In this document: positions 46,064 through 54,543 of the stretch, one piece after another
Numbering within the stretch: position 1 is the first letter of the stretch
Layout: each line of letters starts with the position of its first letter
NCBI GenBank assembly: GCA_013298665.1
Contig: JAAFIK010000003.1
Coordinates: 19,908-83,907 of the forward strand
Origin: Chitinophagales bacterium
GTDB lineage: Bacteria > Bacteroidota > Bacteroidia > Chitinophagales > Chitinophagaceae
Direction of reading: 5' to 3'
Length of the DNA stretch: 64,000 nt
Position numbers and translations under genes: made by a program
Notes under the pieces: model-generated
Told to the model about the DNA's origin: nothing
The model's database searches: none
What the model saw: only the letters and a program-made list of their open reading frames with translations

Positions 46064-47602
46064 TTACCACTCGTATGCTGCTTTTGCCGGGGTATCAAAT
46101 ACCTCTTTTTCCGTCCATTGTTTCCCCTGGCTGTTGAGCAACTGCAATACTGCTGTCCTGCCTGCTTTGCCGAGATCGATTGAAAAATCGTTTACATACA
46201 GGTCAATATGCTGCCGCATTACGGCTTCATTCATTTCCTGCGCATGCTGTCGTACATAAGGCGACAGTTGCGGATAATGTGCAAAAGCATATTGCACGGA
46301 CTGCTTAATCAGGCGATCAACCGTTTGCTGCACTGTAGCGGGCAGGTTGCGCCGGATGACGATACCGCCAAGGGGGATGGGCTGTCCGCTGGTCTTTTCC
46401 CAAAAATCGCCGAGGTCGGTTACTTTTTCCAGACCTTTCTCTGCATAGGTAAACCGGTTTTCATGAATCAGTACACCTGCCGTGGTTTGTCCGTTCAGTA
46501 CAGCCTGTTCAATCATATCGTAGCGTAGAAAACTTTTCTTCGTTACGCCCGGGCAGGCCGCCGAAAAGAGCAGGTGAGCGGTGGTATGTTCGCCGGGTAA
46601 GGCTACAGAAAAATCCCCTTCAGTATTAACGGCTGCTGTATTACCGGCGCGGGTAACGAGCAATGGCCCAACACCGCGGCCCAAAGCACTACCGCTGTTG
46701 AGTACCCGGTAACGATCCAGTACCAGGGGCAATACGCCATAACTCAGCTTGGTAATATCGGGCAGGCCGGCAATCGCATGTTCGTTAAGGGTCTCCACAT
46801 CATCCAGCAATACGTCAAATGTCAACCCCTGCGTATCAATTTTGCCATGCACCAGTGCGTCAAAAATAAAAGTATCGTTGGGGCAGGGTGAAAAGGAGAG
46901 GGACAAGGTTGGGGGAGCAGTCTTGACGCGTGGCAGAGCAAACATATCTCCCCGCAGCGTAGGTAGCAGTGCCAGCAGGGCTTTGTTGAGGTGCTGTATC
47001 GCTTCTGTGATCATCCAGCGCGTTTTATCCCGTTCACCCACGGTGTTGCTGGTGGCGCGGTACTGGATAAAGGGGGTGTTCTGGCGGCGGCATACATAGT
47101 GTAGAGCTGCCCCTTCCATGGTTTCTATGGCCGGAGCAAAATTTTCCGTCAAAACGCGGCATTGTGCAGCGTCATCCGTTACGCGGTTTACCGTCACGGC
47201 ATCCACTACCGGCGGCAAGGTTGTAAATGCGCCCAGCCAGTCGTTGGGGAGGCGGCCATTTACATAGGGCAGTTCATTGGGATACTGCAGTGCTGTAGCG
47301 GTAATCGGTGTAAAGACGCCTTTAGCCTCCGTGCCAAGGTCGCCAAATACATCGGTACTGGCCACTACTACCTGACCCAATGGGGCTGTATGATCAAAAA
47401 CACCAGCTATCCCTGCCTGAATGACAAGGTCTGCCGGGTGGCGGTGGAGGGCATCGGTAAGCGCCCAGGCAGCAGCAGCCTGACCAACGCCCGTAATCAA
47501 AATACTGATATCATGTGCTGCGCAGCGTGGATCGTTGGCTGCCATACGTTCGCAAAATGGCGCAATTTCGGCAGCGGTTGCCGCGGCAAGAATAATGTGC
47601 AT
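46064..47602 (-). CDS. mqnB-mqnD fusion: Fused futalosine hydrolase / 1,4-dihydroxy-6-naphthoate synthase
   Basis: A 512-residue protein covering two steps of the futalosine menaquinone pathway. Residues 1-215 are MqnB-like (nucleoside phosphorylase fold): ILAAATAAEIAPFCERM, LITGVGQAAAAWALTD, VIQAGIAGVFD and the catalytic region AIETMEGAALHYVCRR. Residues about 228-512 are MqnD-like (periplasmic-binding-protein fold): LSFSPCPNDTFIFDALV, ADVETLN-type DDVETLNEHAI, DITKLSYGVLPLVLDRY and LPLGGIVIRR-like IPLGGIVIRRNLP. The linker around 216-227 is short and uninterrupted, so the fusion appears real and not a missed stop. ATG 47602 (MHIILAAATAAEI) is chosen because it starts directly at the first beta-strand. 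The intermediate cyclic DHFL made by MqnC would pass between non-adjacent steps, so the fusion aids co-production more than channelling. Confidence 0.9.
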   Translation of the reverse strand: MHIILAAATAAEIAPFCERMAANDPRCAAHDISILITGVGQAAAAWALTDALHRHPADLVIQAGIAGVFDHTAPLGQVVVASTDVFGDLGTEAKGVFTPITATALQYPNELPYVNGRLPNDWLGAFTTLPPVVDAVTVNRVTDDAAQCRVLTENFAPAIETMEGAALHYVCRRQNTPFIQYRATSNTVGERDKTRWMITEAIQHLNKALLALLPTLRGDMFALPRVKTAPPTLSLSFSPCPNDTFIFDALVHGKIDTQGLTFDVLLDDVETLNEHAIAGLPDITKLSYGVLPLVLDRYRVLNSGSALGRGVGPLLVTRAGNTAAVNTEGDFSVALPGEHTTAHLLFSAACPGVTKKSFLRYDMIEQAVLNGQTTAGVLIHENRFTYAEKGLEKVTDLGDFWEKTSGQPIPLGGIVIRRNLPATVQQTVDRLIKQSVQYAFAHYPQLSPYVRQHAQEMNEAVMRQHIDLYVNDFSIDLGKAGRTAVLQLLNSQGKQWTEKEVFDTPAKAAYEW

Positions 47603-47689
47603 GTTGCAAAAGTAAGACAGATAGGGGAGGAAATGGCGCCTGTTACCTGGGTCGTACAGGTACTTTATACCCATCAGTTCTTAACAGAG

Positions 47690-47717
47690 AAGCCCCCTGT
47701 AGAAACAGCGGGCTTTT
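47690..47717. terminator. Hairpin downstream of the porin-Amt unit
   Basis: AAGCCC...CTGT (47690-47700) pairs with ACAG...GGGCTT (47705-47715) around a four-base loop. It lies downstream of the porin stop (47838) and upstream of the mqnBD start, where a terminator of the amt-porin transcript is expected. The minus-strand tail is not a strong T-run. Confidence 0.4.
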
Positions 47718-47837
47718 ACGATTGCTTGCTATATGAGAAAGTTTACTATCGATTGTAAAGATTGACACAGCCCCTGGTGCTGGCGATCATTTCTGCCTCG
47801 GGTAATGGTCAATCTGTTGGTCTGCAGGTACTGCACA

Positions 47838-48947
47838 TCAGAATTTGTATACCGCAGCCAGCACCACCGAAGCATTACTTTTTTTCGGTGTACCACTGTT
47901 GGCAAGATAAATCTTATCCCTGGCCGATTCAATGCGCAATTCCGGGATAAAAATAAAACCACCGCTTTTAATATTGGCAGAAAGCGTATGAACAAATAAT
48001 GAAGTTCCTAAACCCTTCAGGCTTTCTTTGTCGTTAAACAATTCCGAGCGCAGGGTAACCCCCAGCCAGTCTTTGGGATCTGCATTCAGGTAGAGCGCGG
48101 CTCCCCACCATTCTTTTGCAGCCGCATTTTTTGTGCCAGTCCACACACGGGTTTCATTGAGCGTACCATTGAAGCCAATCCCAAAGCGGGGCAGAAGCTG
48201 GGCTGTGGCAACAAGGTCGAACTGGTTGCTGATGGCACTGTCAGGCCCTTTGCCACCCACGTAATTCAGGTAGATTTTTGTTTTGTCATCTGGCGCAATA
48301 CTATACTGTGCCAGCAGAAATTTTTTGTTGATATGTCCGGCCAGCGGTACACGGTAATCTGTAGCATTCGATACACCCAGCATCAGCCCGTGTTTACCCT
48401 TTGCGAGTTCAGCCTTGATACCAGTATGCGAAAAAGGACCGTTGGTAAACATATAGCTCATGCTGTAATTACGGTTGAGCTGTGGATCCAGCAATTCATA
48501 GCCCACATGTGTAGCCCAGGTGCCGCCGGTAAACCTGATCCAGCCGGCAGGGGCATACGTGATATAAAGCTGCTTGATTGCCCTTGTAATTCCATCTTCA
48601 TTATACGAGAACTCTTTAGCGCGGTTGCCAAAACCGAGGTCAGCCACGATACCTACTTTATCGCCGCCGTGTTCAAGCCTTATTGAGGCCATACCCAGGG
48701 CAAAAGCATCATGTGTACCCGTAAAGCTTGTTTTGTTATTGGCAGCCAGGCGGTCAAAATCGTAGCGGTAGTAAACATCTACCGAACCCGAAAAAGTCAC
48801 CAATGGCTTTTTGTCCGTTACCGGCGGCGCTGCCGCCGGAGCGGGGTTGCTGGTTGGGGAAGGAGTTTCAGTTACAGCAGCCACCTGGGCAGTACTGTAT
48901 ACAGTGAAGAGCATGGCGATGCCAGTTGCGATTTTTTTTTGTAACAT
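47838..48947 (-). CDS. Outer-membrane beta-barrel porin (bbp2-like)
   Basis: A 369-residue outer-membrane porin: signal peptide (MLQKKIATGIAMLFTVYSTAQ), a Pro/Ala/Thr-rich linker (residues 23-48), then amphipathic strands such as VTFSGSVDVYYRYDFDRL, SIRLEHGGDKVGIVADLG and WIRFTGGTWATHVGYELLD, ending in the terminal strand NASVVLAAVYKF. This fits the putative beta-barrel porin-2 (PF07642) family. It follows the ammonium transporter by 88 bases on the same strand, an arrangement that suggests the porin admits the nitrogen source across the outer membrane. Confidence 0.87.
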   Translation of the reverse strand: MLQKKIATGIAMLFTVYSTAQVAAVTETPSPTSNPAPAAAPPVTDKKPLVTFSGSVDVYYRYDFDRLAANNKTSFTGTHDAFALGMASIRLEHGGDKVGIVADLGFGNRAKEFSYNEDGITRAIKQLYITYAPAGWIRFTGGTWATHVGYELLDPQLNRNYSMSYMFTNGPFSHTGIKAELAKGKHGLMLGVSNATDYRVPLAGHINKKFLLAQYSIAPDDKTKIYLNYVGGKGPDSAISNQFDLVATAQLLPRFGIGFNGTLNETRVWTGTKNAAAKEWWGAALYLNADPKDWLGVTLRSELFNDKESLKGLGTSLFVHTLSANIKSGGFIFIPELRIESARDKIYLANSGTPKKSNASVVLAAVYKF

Positions 48948-49035
48948 TGCAATAGATTTTTAGTATTAAAAGAAAAGGGTACGGATTATAGGCTTTTACC
49001 AGAAGCCTGTATATAAAACTGTATCCTTTTCTGTT

Positions 49036-50421
49036 TTATTCTCCTGCCGGTTCTTCCTGCAGTATGCCATTTTGCTGTACAAGCAATGTGCCCTGCAGGT
49101 ACTTTTCATCATGCTGCGTAGCATCAAGTCCCAGTTCCTCTTCCTCAGAACTTACCCGCAGCGGCTGAATGAAATTGATAAATTTAAAAATGCCATACGA
49201 TACAGCAAAGCTGTATGTAACCACGATGCCCAGTGCTTTCAACTGGGTAAAAAAGAAGCTGGCATTACCATAAAAAAGGCCATCATTTCCTGCTGCATTT
49301 ACCGCCTTGGTGGCAAAGACACCGGTGAGCAGCATACCCACCATCCCGCCAACACCATGGCAGGGAAACACATCAAGCGTATCGTCCAATTTTGATTTTT
49401 GTTTATAATACACAGCCACATTTGAGATGATTGATGCCAGTACCCCCACAAAAATGCTCTGGGGAATGGCCACAAAACCTGCCGCCGGTGTTATGGCTAC
49501 CAGTCCCACCACAGCCCCGATACAGAAGCCGAGTACCGAGGGCTTCTTGCCGCGAAGGACGTCAAAAAACATCCAGCTCAGGCCTGCAGCAGCGGCAGCC
49601 GTATTGGTGGTAGCAAAGGCCGATACAGAAAGAGCGTTGGCACCCAGGGCCGAACCAGCATTAAAACCAAACCAGCCAAACCAGAGCAGCCCGGTTCCGA
49701 TAAGTACATATGGAATATTTGCTGGTGGTATTTCACGATGGTCAATATGCGCCTGGCGGCGTTTCAGTACCAGTGCCCCGGCCAATGCAGCACAGCCGGC
49801 TGAAATATGTACAACCGTACCACCAGCAAAATCAAGGACCCCCATCTTGAAAAGAAAACCCTCCGGATGCCAGGTCCAATGCGCAATTGGTGCATACACC
49901 AGTATGCTGAACAAGGCAATAAAAAGTATATAAGAAGTGAAACGTATCCTTTCGGCCACAGCGCCCACCACCAGGCCTGGGGTAATAATGGCAAACATCA
50001 ACTGAAAAAGTGCAAAAAGGGTAAGCGGAATAGTAGGGGCAAGCGACCAGGGTGCTCCGGAATTAACACCCTTAAAGAAGAGGTGTGTCAACGGATTCCC
50101 GATGATGCCATTGATCGATTCACCAAAGCAGAGACTGTAGCCTACCGTCACCCACAATATGGTAACCACACCCGTAGCCACCATACTCTTTATCATGGTC
50201 GAGATCACATTTTTACGATGCACCATACCACCATAGAAAAAAGCCAGACCCGGTGTCATCAGGAATACCAATGCTGTGGCTACAATAATCCAGGTAATGT
50301 CAGCAGCGCTGTATTTACCGGTGTCCACAAAATCACTTACGGGCTTAATAAACAGCGCAGCAATCGCTACTATCGCCAATACCAGAAAAGGAGCAATTTG
50401 CTTGAATGAAAGTTTTCGCAT
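49036..50421 (-). CDS. amt: Ammonium transporter
   Basis: A 461-residue Amt/Mep/Rh channel with about eleven transmembrane helices. Seen are TPGLAFFYGGMVHRKNVISTM, the ammonium-conducting twin His (VHISAGCAALAGA and FPCHGVGGMVGMLL), and FNAGSALGANALSV. The C-terminus (residues 430-461, acidic) is cytoplasmic and differs from the short canonical tail that GlnK contacts. No glnK gene is adjacent. Two direct repeats TTATATAAAA lie just upstream (50439-50468). Confidence 0.94.
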   Translation of the reverse strand: MRKLSFKQIAPFLVLAIVAIAALFIKPVSDFVDTGKYSAADITWIIVATALVFLMTPGLAFFYGGMVHRKNVISTMIKSMVATGVVTILWVTVGYSLCFGESINGIIGNPLTHLFFKGVNSGAPWSLAPTIPLTLFALFQLMFAIITPGLVVGAVAERIRFTSYILFIALFSILVYAPIAHWTWHPEGFLFKMGVLDFAGGTVVHISAGCAALAGALVLKRRQAHIDHREIPPANIPYVLIGTGLLWFGWFGFNAGSALGANALSVSAFATTNTAAAAAGLSWMFFDVLRGKKPSVLGFCIGAVVGLVAITPAAGFVAIPQSIFVGVLASIISNVAVYYKQKSKLDDTLDVFPCHGVGGMVGMLLTGVFATKAVNAAGNDGLFYGNASFFFTQLKALGIVVTYSFAVSYGIFKFINFIQPLRVSSEEEELGLDATQHDEKYLQGTLLVQQNGILQEEPAGE

Positions 50422-50898
50422 ACCTGTCAGTTTAAATATTATATAAAAACATACTTTGTTATATAAAAGCTAAAGTAACTATAAAATTATTATTTGTGTT
50501 GTATTTTATATACATTGATATTATTATAATATATTTGGATAGAATGTGTTTTTATATATTAATATGTTGATAATCAATTTATTAAGATGTATTTTCTATT
50601 TTGGATGTATGATAATACATAATATATTGTACGGCTTGAAAGATAGAATAGTAATGTTGGGAGATGATTTTTTGGCTGCTTAACTGTATGGGTTATTTTA
50701 AATACCTGCCTTGAATATGGCTTGGTATTTTTCTGTTGGCTAAAAGCATAAATACCATTCACGAACAGGCCAAAAAACGAGTGATGATCAGTTTTCTGAC
50801 CAGAATTGATAAATACTGCAATTATTTGCTGCATCCCCCGTTTTATCAACACACCAAAACTCACCCATTATGCATAAACCATTTAAACTCCTTATTGC
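50422..50898. other. AT-rich divergent region between amt and lipase
   Basis: A 477-base gap with very low GC content in its first 300 bases. TTATATAAAA occurs twice as a direct repeat at 50439-50448 and 50459-50468, 20 bases apart. No gene, RNA or terminator was recognised. Confidence 0.5.
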
Positions 50899-52227
50899 AT
50901 GACCGAAATGTATTCAAAACTACAGCAAGTGTATAGCCTTTCTGTGCTTTCCAATGCTGCATTTGGCTTTACTTTTTCCAACTTCTCCGCGCTTCAGCAC
51001 TTTGTTACCACGATTGTACACCAAACCCTCTCAGCACCCGCCACACAGCAATTACTCGGCAGGGGCTGGGTACCCGTTTGGGGGCCGGTCGTATTCAGCA
51101 ATAACCCTCAGGCTTCCTCCGTAGTGGCCGATAATACCATGATGCTACTGTATAACACCGCACAGCATCTTTTTGTCATAGCCATTGCCGGCACCAATAT
51201 CAAATCCACCTATGGATGGTTTCAGGAAGATTTTAAAGTCAATGCCATCGTAAAGTGGAAAGACATTACCGGTAAGTCGGGCTCCGCACTTGAGGTGATT
51301 CCTGCAGCTATCGCAGAAGGTACCAATACAGGCTTGCAGATACTGACCAGGATGAAAGATTCCACCGGAATGTCCATGATCGAAGCACTCTCCGGCTATC
51401 TGCCAAAGGTTAAACCCGGTGCTGAACTTGCCGTGTCCGGTCATAGCCTTGGTGGCGCACTCACACCGGTAATGGCCTTATACCTTAAAGACACTATGAC
51501 AAGCTGGAATAAAAACCATATCGTAAAGGTTATTTCCGCCTATCCTACCGCAGGACCCACAGCCGGTAATGAAGCCTTTGCCCGTGCTGTGAGTAAAAAT
51601 ATTGTATACGAAAGCAGGTACAACAATATAGATGTGGTGCCGCAGGGCTGGCAGAAAAGCACGCTCGCCAGGGTACCGGAATTCTACGCAGACTACATCA
51701 TGCCGCCTGCCGGTGCTGATCCCTTCAATCCACTCATCGGTACCCTCTGTACCGGCGCTGTTCTCAATACGATTGACACCTCCGGGCGGGTACCCAAGCC
51801 CATCAGCTATATACAGGCCGAGCCCTGGATACCCATGACCGGACATTTCGACATCGCCACCGATGAAACCATCCGGCGCAAATTCGCCAACATAGGAATG
51901 GTTGTGCCCGACCCGTTGAAAGCTTATATCCCTTATCTCGTCAATTTTGCCCGCTTCCTGGCGCAGTTGGGGTACCAGCACCTCGATGCCTACCATACAC
52001 AGTTAGGGATCAAAAAATTTGCAGGTATTTATGAGAGCGTTATTGCAGGAGATGCCCCGTCAGGACAATCCAAAGCAAAAGCCAGGTTAGAAGCCATTGG
52101 TAAAACAGTTGCAAACCTCACAGGTATTCATGCATTTGAACGCCTCGCCACAGCAGAATCGGCAGTGTTGCCCGATAACAGCAAGACCAATAAGCCTGCT
52201 GCCAGCCTACCCATGGCAGAAGTATAA
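50899..52227 (+). CDS. Class 3 lipase-like alpha/beta hydrolase
   Basis: A 442-residue protein of the lipase class 3 (PF01764) type. The nucleophile elbow is VSGHSLGGALTPVMALYL; the preceding strand LFVIAIAGTNIKSTYGW provides the oxyanion-hole region. Asp in YNNIDVVPQGW and a His further on (PMTGHFDIATDETI) fit the triad. There is no signal peptide, so export is uncertain. The last 60 residues are Lys/Ala-rich and poorly conserved. A terminator follows the gene. Confidence 0.85.
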   Translation: MTEMYSKLQQVYSLSVLSNAAFGFTFSNFSALQHFVTTIVHQTLSAPATQQLLGRGWVPVWGPVVFSNNPQASSVVADNTMMLLYNTAQHLFVIAIAGTNIKSTYGWFQEDFKVNAIVKWKDITGKSGSALEVIPAAIAEGTNTGLQILTRMKDSTGMSMIEALSGYLPKVKPGAELAVSGHSLGGALTPVMALYLKDTMTSWNKNHIVKVISAYPTAGPTAGNEAFARAVSKNIVYESRYNNIDVVPQGWQKSTLARVPEFYADYIMPPAGADPFNPLIGTLCTGAVLNTIDTSGRVPKPISYIQAEPWIPMTGHFDIATDETIRRKFANIGMVVPDPLKAYIPYLVNFARFLAQLGYQHLDAYHTQLGIKKFAGIYESVIAGDAPSGQSKAKARLEAIGKTVANLTGIHAFERLATAESAVLPDNSKTNKPAASLPMAEV

Positions 52228-52243
52228 AGTAGTATAAAAGAGT

Positions 52244-52292
52244 ACCCCTTCACAGGTACAACGGCTGCTCCTGTCGGGGTGGTCGTTTTTTG
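52244..52292 (+). terminator. Rho-independent terminator after the lipase
   Basis: ACCCC (52244-52248) and ACAGG (52252-52256) pair with CCTGT (52270-52274) and GGGGT (52276-52280) with small bulges, followed within a few bases by TTTTTT. It starts 17 bases after the stop at 52227. Confidence 0.65.
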
Positions 52293-52379
52293 TTAATCGT
52301 ACTCCTTTGATGGACAAATCAAAAAAAAATGTATTTTTATTACCAGCATCATCATTTGTCAAGCTAAAAACTACAGGAA

Positions 52380-52808
52380 ATGTTAACAGTCGCAAACATG
52401 CTCAGCCAGAAAGGTAATGTCGTGTATTCCGTTACCAGTACTATCATGGTATATGACGCCCTGAAAATTATGGGTGAAAAAAACATCGGCGCACTCCTCG
52501 TTATTGAAAATGATATACTGACAGGGATACTCTCTGAGCGTGACTATGCACGAAAAGTAGTACTGCAGGGAAAAAACTCCCGCGAAACCACCGTTGGAGA
52601 AATCATGACTGCCAATGTCATTACCGTTGCCCCGTCAGACAGTATTGATACCTGCATGTCCATTATGAGCAATAAACACATCCGTCACCTGCCCGTACTC
52701 AACAATAACCAGGTGGCAGGCATTATCTCCATCAGCGATGTGGTAACCGCCATTATTCAGTCACAGCAGGAAACCATCGATTACCTCAAGTCCTACATTA
52801 CCCAATAA
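52380..52808 (+). CDS. CBS-domain pair protein
   Basis: A 142-residue protein made of two CBS domains (about 8-65 and 75-135), a Bateman module that binds adenine nucleotides. Typical pieces are YDALKIMGEKNIGALLVIEND, GILSERDYARKVVLQGK, MTANVITVAPSDSIDTCMSI and RHLPVLNNNQVAGIISISDV. It has no attached catalytic domain, so it would sense energy charge and act on an unknown partner. It lies upstream of the RiPP promoter and is probably not part of that operon. Confidence 0.92.
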   Translation: MLTVANMLSQKGNVVYSVTSTIMVYDALKIMGEKNIGALLVIENDILTGILSERDYARKVVLQGKNSRETTVGEIMTANVITVAPSDSIDTCMSIMSNKHIRHLPVLNNNQVAGIISISDVVTAIIQSQQETIDYLKSYITQ

Positions 52809-53331
52809 ACTACGGATTACCGTATTGTATTTTCTGCTGTTGGTCATTTTGCACTGTGATAGGACAGGGATATTGCCATCCCGGCTATTGCTGTTGCGGA
52901 GACTGATAACGTAGCAGGAATAGTTGCAGGATAGGGGGCGTCTTGAATCTTCTATCCTGAGTCTCACTTCTTATGTCCCACTTCTCATCCCTCATATCTT
53001 GCCTCTGGTAAACAAATATTTGGCCGGATAAAATTTTTATTTATATTTGGATAACAAAACTGAGAACAGTTGTCCGTGTGAAAGAATTCATCAACCTGTT
53101 AAACAAACAAAAAGTATTACAAGCGTAAAAACACAAACAATCACTATTACGCACATTTCTTAGGCAACACAGGATCCGGCAAAATGAAATGGCTTTGCTG
53201 TTATGTTCATTTTACAAGATCTCCCTTTATCCAACATAACTTCTTACCTGCAATACGCACAGCACCATTTTGAGTATATGCTCCATGGTATTCTTACGTG
53301 CAAATCATTGATAAGATTAAAAACAACCAAT
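52809..53331. other. Intergenic region and long leader of the RiPP operon
   Basis: About 520 bases without a supported gene. The promoter at 53019-53049 divides it; the last 275 bases would be an untranslated leader before the ATG at 53332. A longer frame from 53203 could extend the Cys-rich protein by 43 residues, but those residues look unlike a conserved domain. Confidence 0.5.
53019..53049 (+). promoter_or_regulatory. Strong Bacteroidota-type promoter of the RiPP operon
   Basis: TTTG at 53019-53022, a 19-base spacer and TATATTTG at 53042-53049 match the -33/-7 consensus of the Bacteroidota housekeeping sigma factor exactly. Transcription would start near 53056, giving a leader of about 275 bases before the first gene of the cluster. 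Confidence 0.72.
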
Positions 53332-53691
53332 ATGAATCAAGCGCATTTGTGTCCCAATTCAGCCTTTACCGTAGGCAACAAAATTCTGGGGGTTAAAGAT
53401 GGCGATAAAACTGTACGCCTGGGTGAGCTTACCGTAATAACCCCGGAAATGTATGAAGACTTTGCACAATTTAAGGAAACCAACTCCATGTTCAGGATGA
53501 CGGGCAAATGCCAGCGCAACAATTGCAGCAACTGGAAAAATGACCACTGCAATATACCATCTATACTGGAGAAACTGGGCGTGGAAGCTGTAGATGAAAT
53601 ACCCGACTGCGACATCAGGCAGGGCTGTGTATGGTATGCCCAGGAAGGAGAAAGTATCTGCAGGTACTGCAACCAGATTTGTAACCAATAA
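53332..53691 (+). CDS. Nine-cysteine protein at head of RiPP operon
   Basis: A 119-residue cytoplasmic-type protein of unknown family. Residues 1-50 carry a single Cys7; residues 60-117 have eight Cys (60, 65, 73, 93, 99, 110, 113, 117) in the pattern Cx4Cx7Cx19Cx5Cx10CxxCxxxC, suggesting bound Fe-S clusters or zinc. The ATG at 53332 is preferred because it follows the leader and begins the conserved-looking part; an upstream in-frame start at 53203 is possible. It ends only 11 bases before the first precursor gene, so it is the first gene of that operon and may be an electron-transfer or accessory partner for the radical SAM enzyme, or a regulator. Confidence 0.65.
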   Translation: MNQAHLCPNSAFTVGNKILGVKDGDKTVRLGELTVITPEMYEDFAQFKETNSMFRMTGKCQRNNCSNWKNDHCNIPSILEKLGVEAVDEIPDCDIRQGCVWYAQEGESICRYCNQICNQ

Positions 53692-53702
53692 AAAATAGTC
53701 AT

Positions 53703-53882
53703 ATGAACAAAAAAGTAAAACTGTCGGCAGACAAAGCCAAACAACTGGCAGAAAAAATCAGGAAATATGAAAACCTGAATGCGAGTGTAAAAAACATACT
53801 CGGCGGTGTGGGCGAAGGCACCAGCAATCCCATGTTCAGCAGGCTTTCGGGGTACGTGGGTGAGGATCCCAAATCCCTGTAA
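53703..53882 (+). CDS. RiPP precursor peptide 1
   Basis: A 59-residue peptide with a highly charged leader (MNKKVKLSADKAKQ...) and the segment RKYENLNASVKNILGG ending in Gly34-Gly35, the double-Gly site expected for the C39 peptidase encoded downstream. The 24-residue core carries FSRLSG at 45-50. It is the most divergent of the four paralogs, with a Pro in the core (NPMF) and an acidic tail (GEDPKSL). It starts 11 bases after the Cys-rich gene. Probable crosslink: Phe45 to Arg47. Confidence 0.85.
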   Translation: MNKKVKLSADKAKQLAEKIRKYENLNASVKNILGGVGEGTSNPMFSRLSGYVGEDPKSL

Positions 53883-53974
53883 TGGACAGTATAACCGATG
53901 TCGTTTATCATGACCTTTCGCTTGTCAGGCTATGGTAAAGGATATGAATTTCGTAACAAAAAAACATACATAAC

Positions 53975-54139
53975 ATGAAAAAAGCAATCAAAGTGCCAAC
54001 AGAAAAGGCAAAACAAATCAGCGACAAACTGAAAAAGTACGAAAATCTTAATGCCGCAAGTAAGAACATTCTGGGTGGTATTGGTATCGGTTTTGGTCGC
54101 CTTGCAGGTATCGCTGCTGAGAAAGCTAAACAAGCCTGA
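53975..54139 (+). CDS. RiPP precursor peptide 2
   Basis: A 54-residue paralog: leader starting MKKAIKVPTEKAKQ, then KKYENLNAASKNILGG ending at Gly35. The 19-residue core begins IGIGFGRLAG, placing the F-x-R motif at Phe40-Gly41-Arg42, and ends in a Lys/Ala tail. It is the shortest of the set. Leader conservation with the other three (KKYENLNA, KNI/V, GG) shows recognition by one shared enzyme. Confidence 0.87.
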   Translation: MKKAIKVPTEKAKQISDKLKKYENLNAASKNILGGIGIGFGRLAGIAAEKAKQA

Positions 54140-54241
54140 TTTCCGGCAGATGGAGCGTATCACTATGCGGTAATCTTACGGCAGGTACCTCTTTCGTCCG
54201 GAAGACAATCACCTATTTCTTTAATCATTAAATAAACACGT

Positions 54242-54415
54242 ATGAACAAATCAATCAAAGTTCCCGCCAGTGAGGCGAAAGTAATCAGCGACAAACTGAA
54301 AAAGTACGAGAACCTCAATGCCGCCTGCAAAAATGTAGTTGGGGGTATTGGCGTAGGTGCATTTCAGCGCCTGAGTGGCATCATCGCCGAAGATCCGCAA
54401 ATGAAGAATGCCTGA
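54242..54415 (+). CDS. RiPP precursor peptide 3
   Basis: A 57-residue paralog: leader starting MNKSIKVPASEAKV, then KKYENLNAACKNVVGG to Gly35. The 22-residue core starts IGVGAFQRLSG with the motif at Phe41-Gln42-Arg43 and has an acidic middle (AEDPQ). Cys29 in the leader is shared with precursor 4 but replaced by Val and Ser in precursors 1 and 2, so it is not essential. Confidence 0.87.
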   Translation: MNKSIKVPASEAKVISDKLKKYENLNAACKNVVGGIGVGAFQRLSGIIAEDPQMKNA

Positions 54416-54421
54416 TTGCTC

Positions 54422-54464
54422 TTCCGGCATTACAGGCAGATTGCTGTTTTGTATAATGCCGGAA
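54422..54464 (+). promoter_or_regulatory. Hairpin in spacer between precursors 3 and 4
   Basis: TTCCGGCATTA (54422-54432) and TAATGCCGGAA (54454-54464) form a perfect 11-bp stem, with a further ACAG/CTGT pairing inside the loop. A second small hairpin GCCGG/CCGGC follows at 54482-54496. No T-run follows, so these may protect or process the precursor mRNA. Confidence 0.5.
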
Positions 54465-54543
54465 AGCCATAAACAATCAGCGCCGGGCTTACCGGCATTA
54501 TTTGTTTATCTATTGTCCAGTAACCAATAAAAAATGACAACAT

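Noticed and set aside
53203-53331. Earlier start for the Cys-rich protein
   Set aside because: The extra 43 residues look like leader RNA translated by chance; the promoter and ATG at 53332 give a simpler layout.
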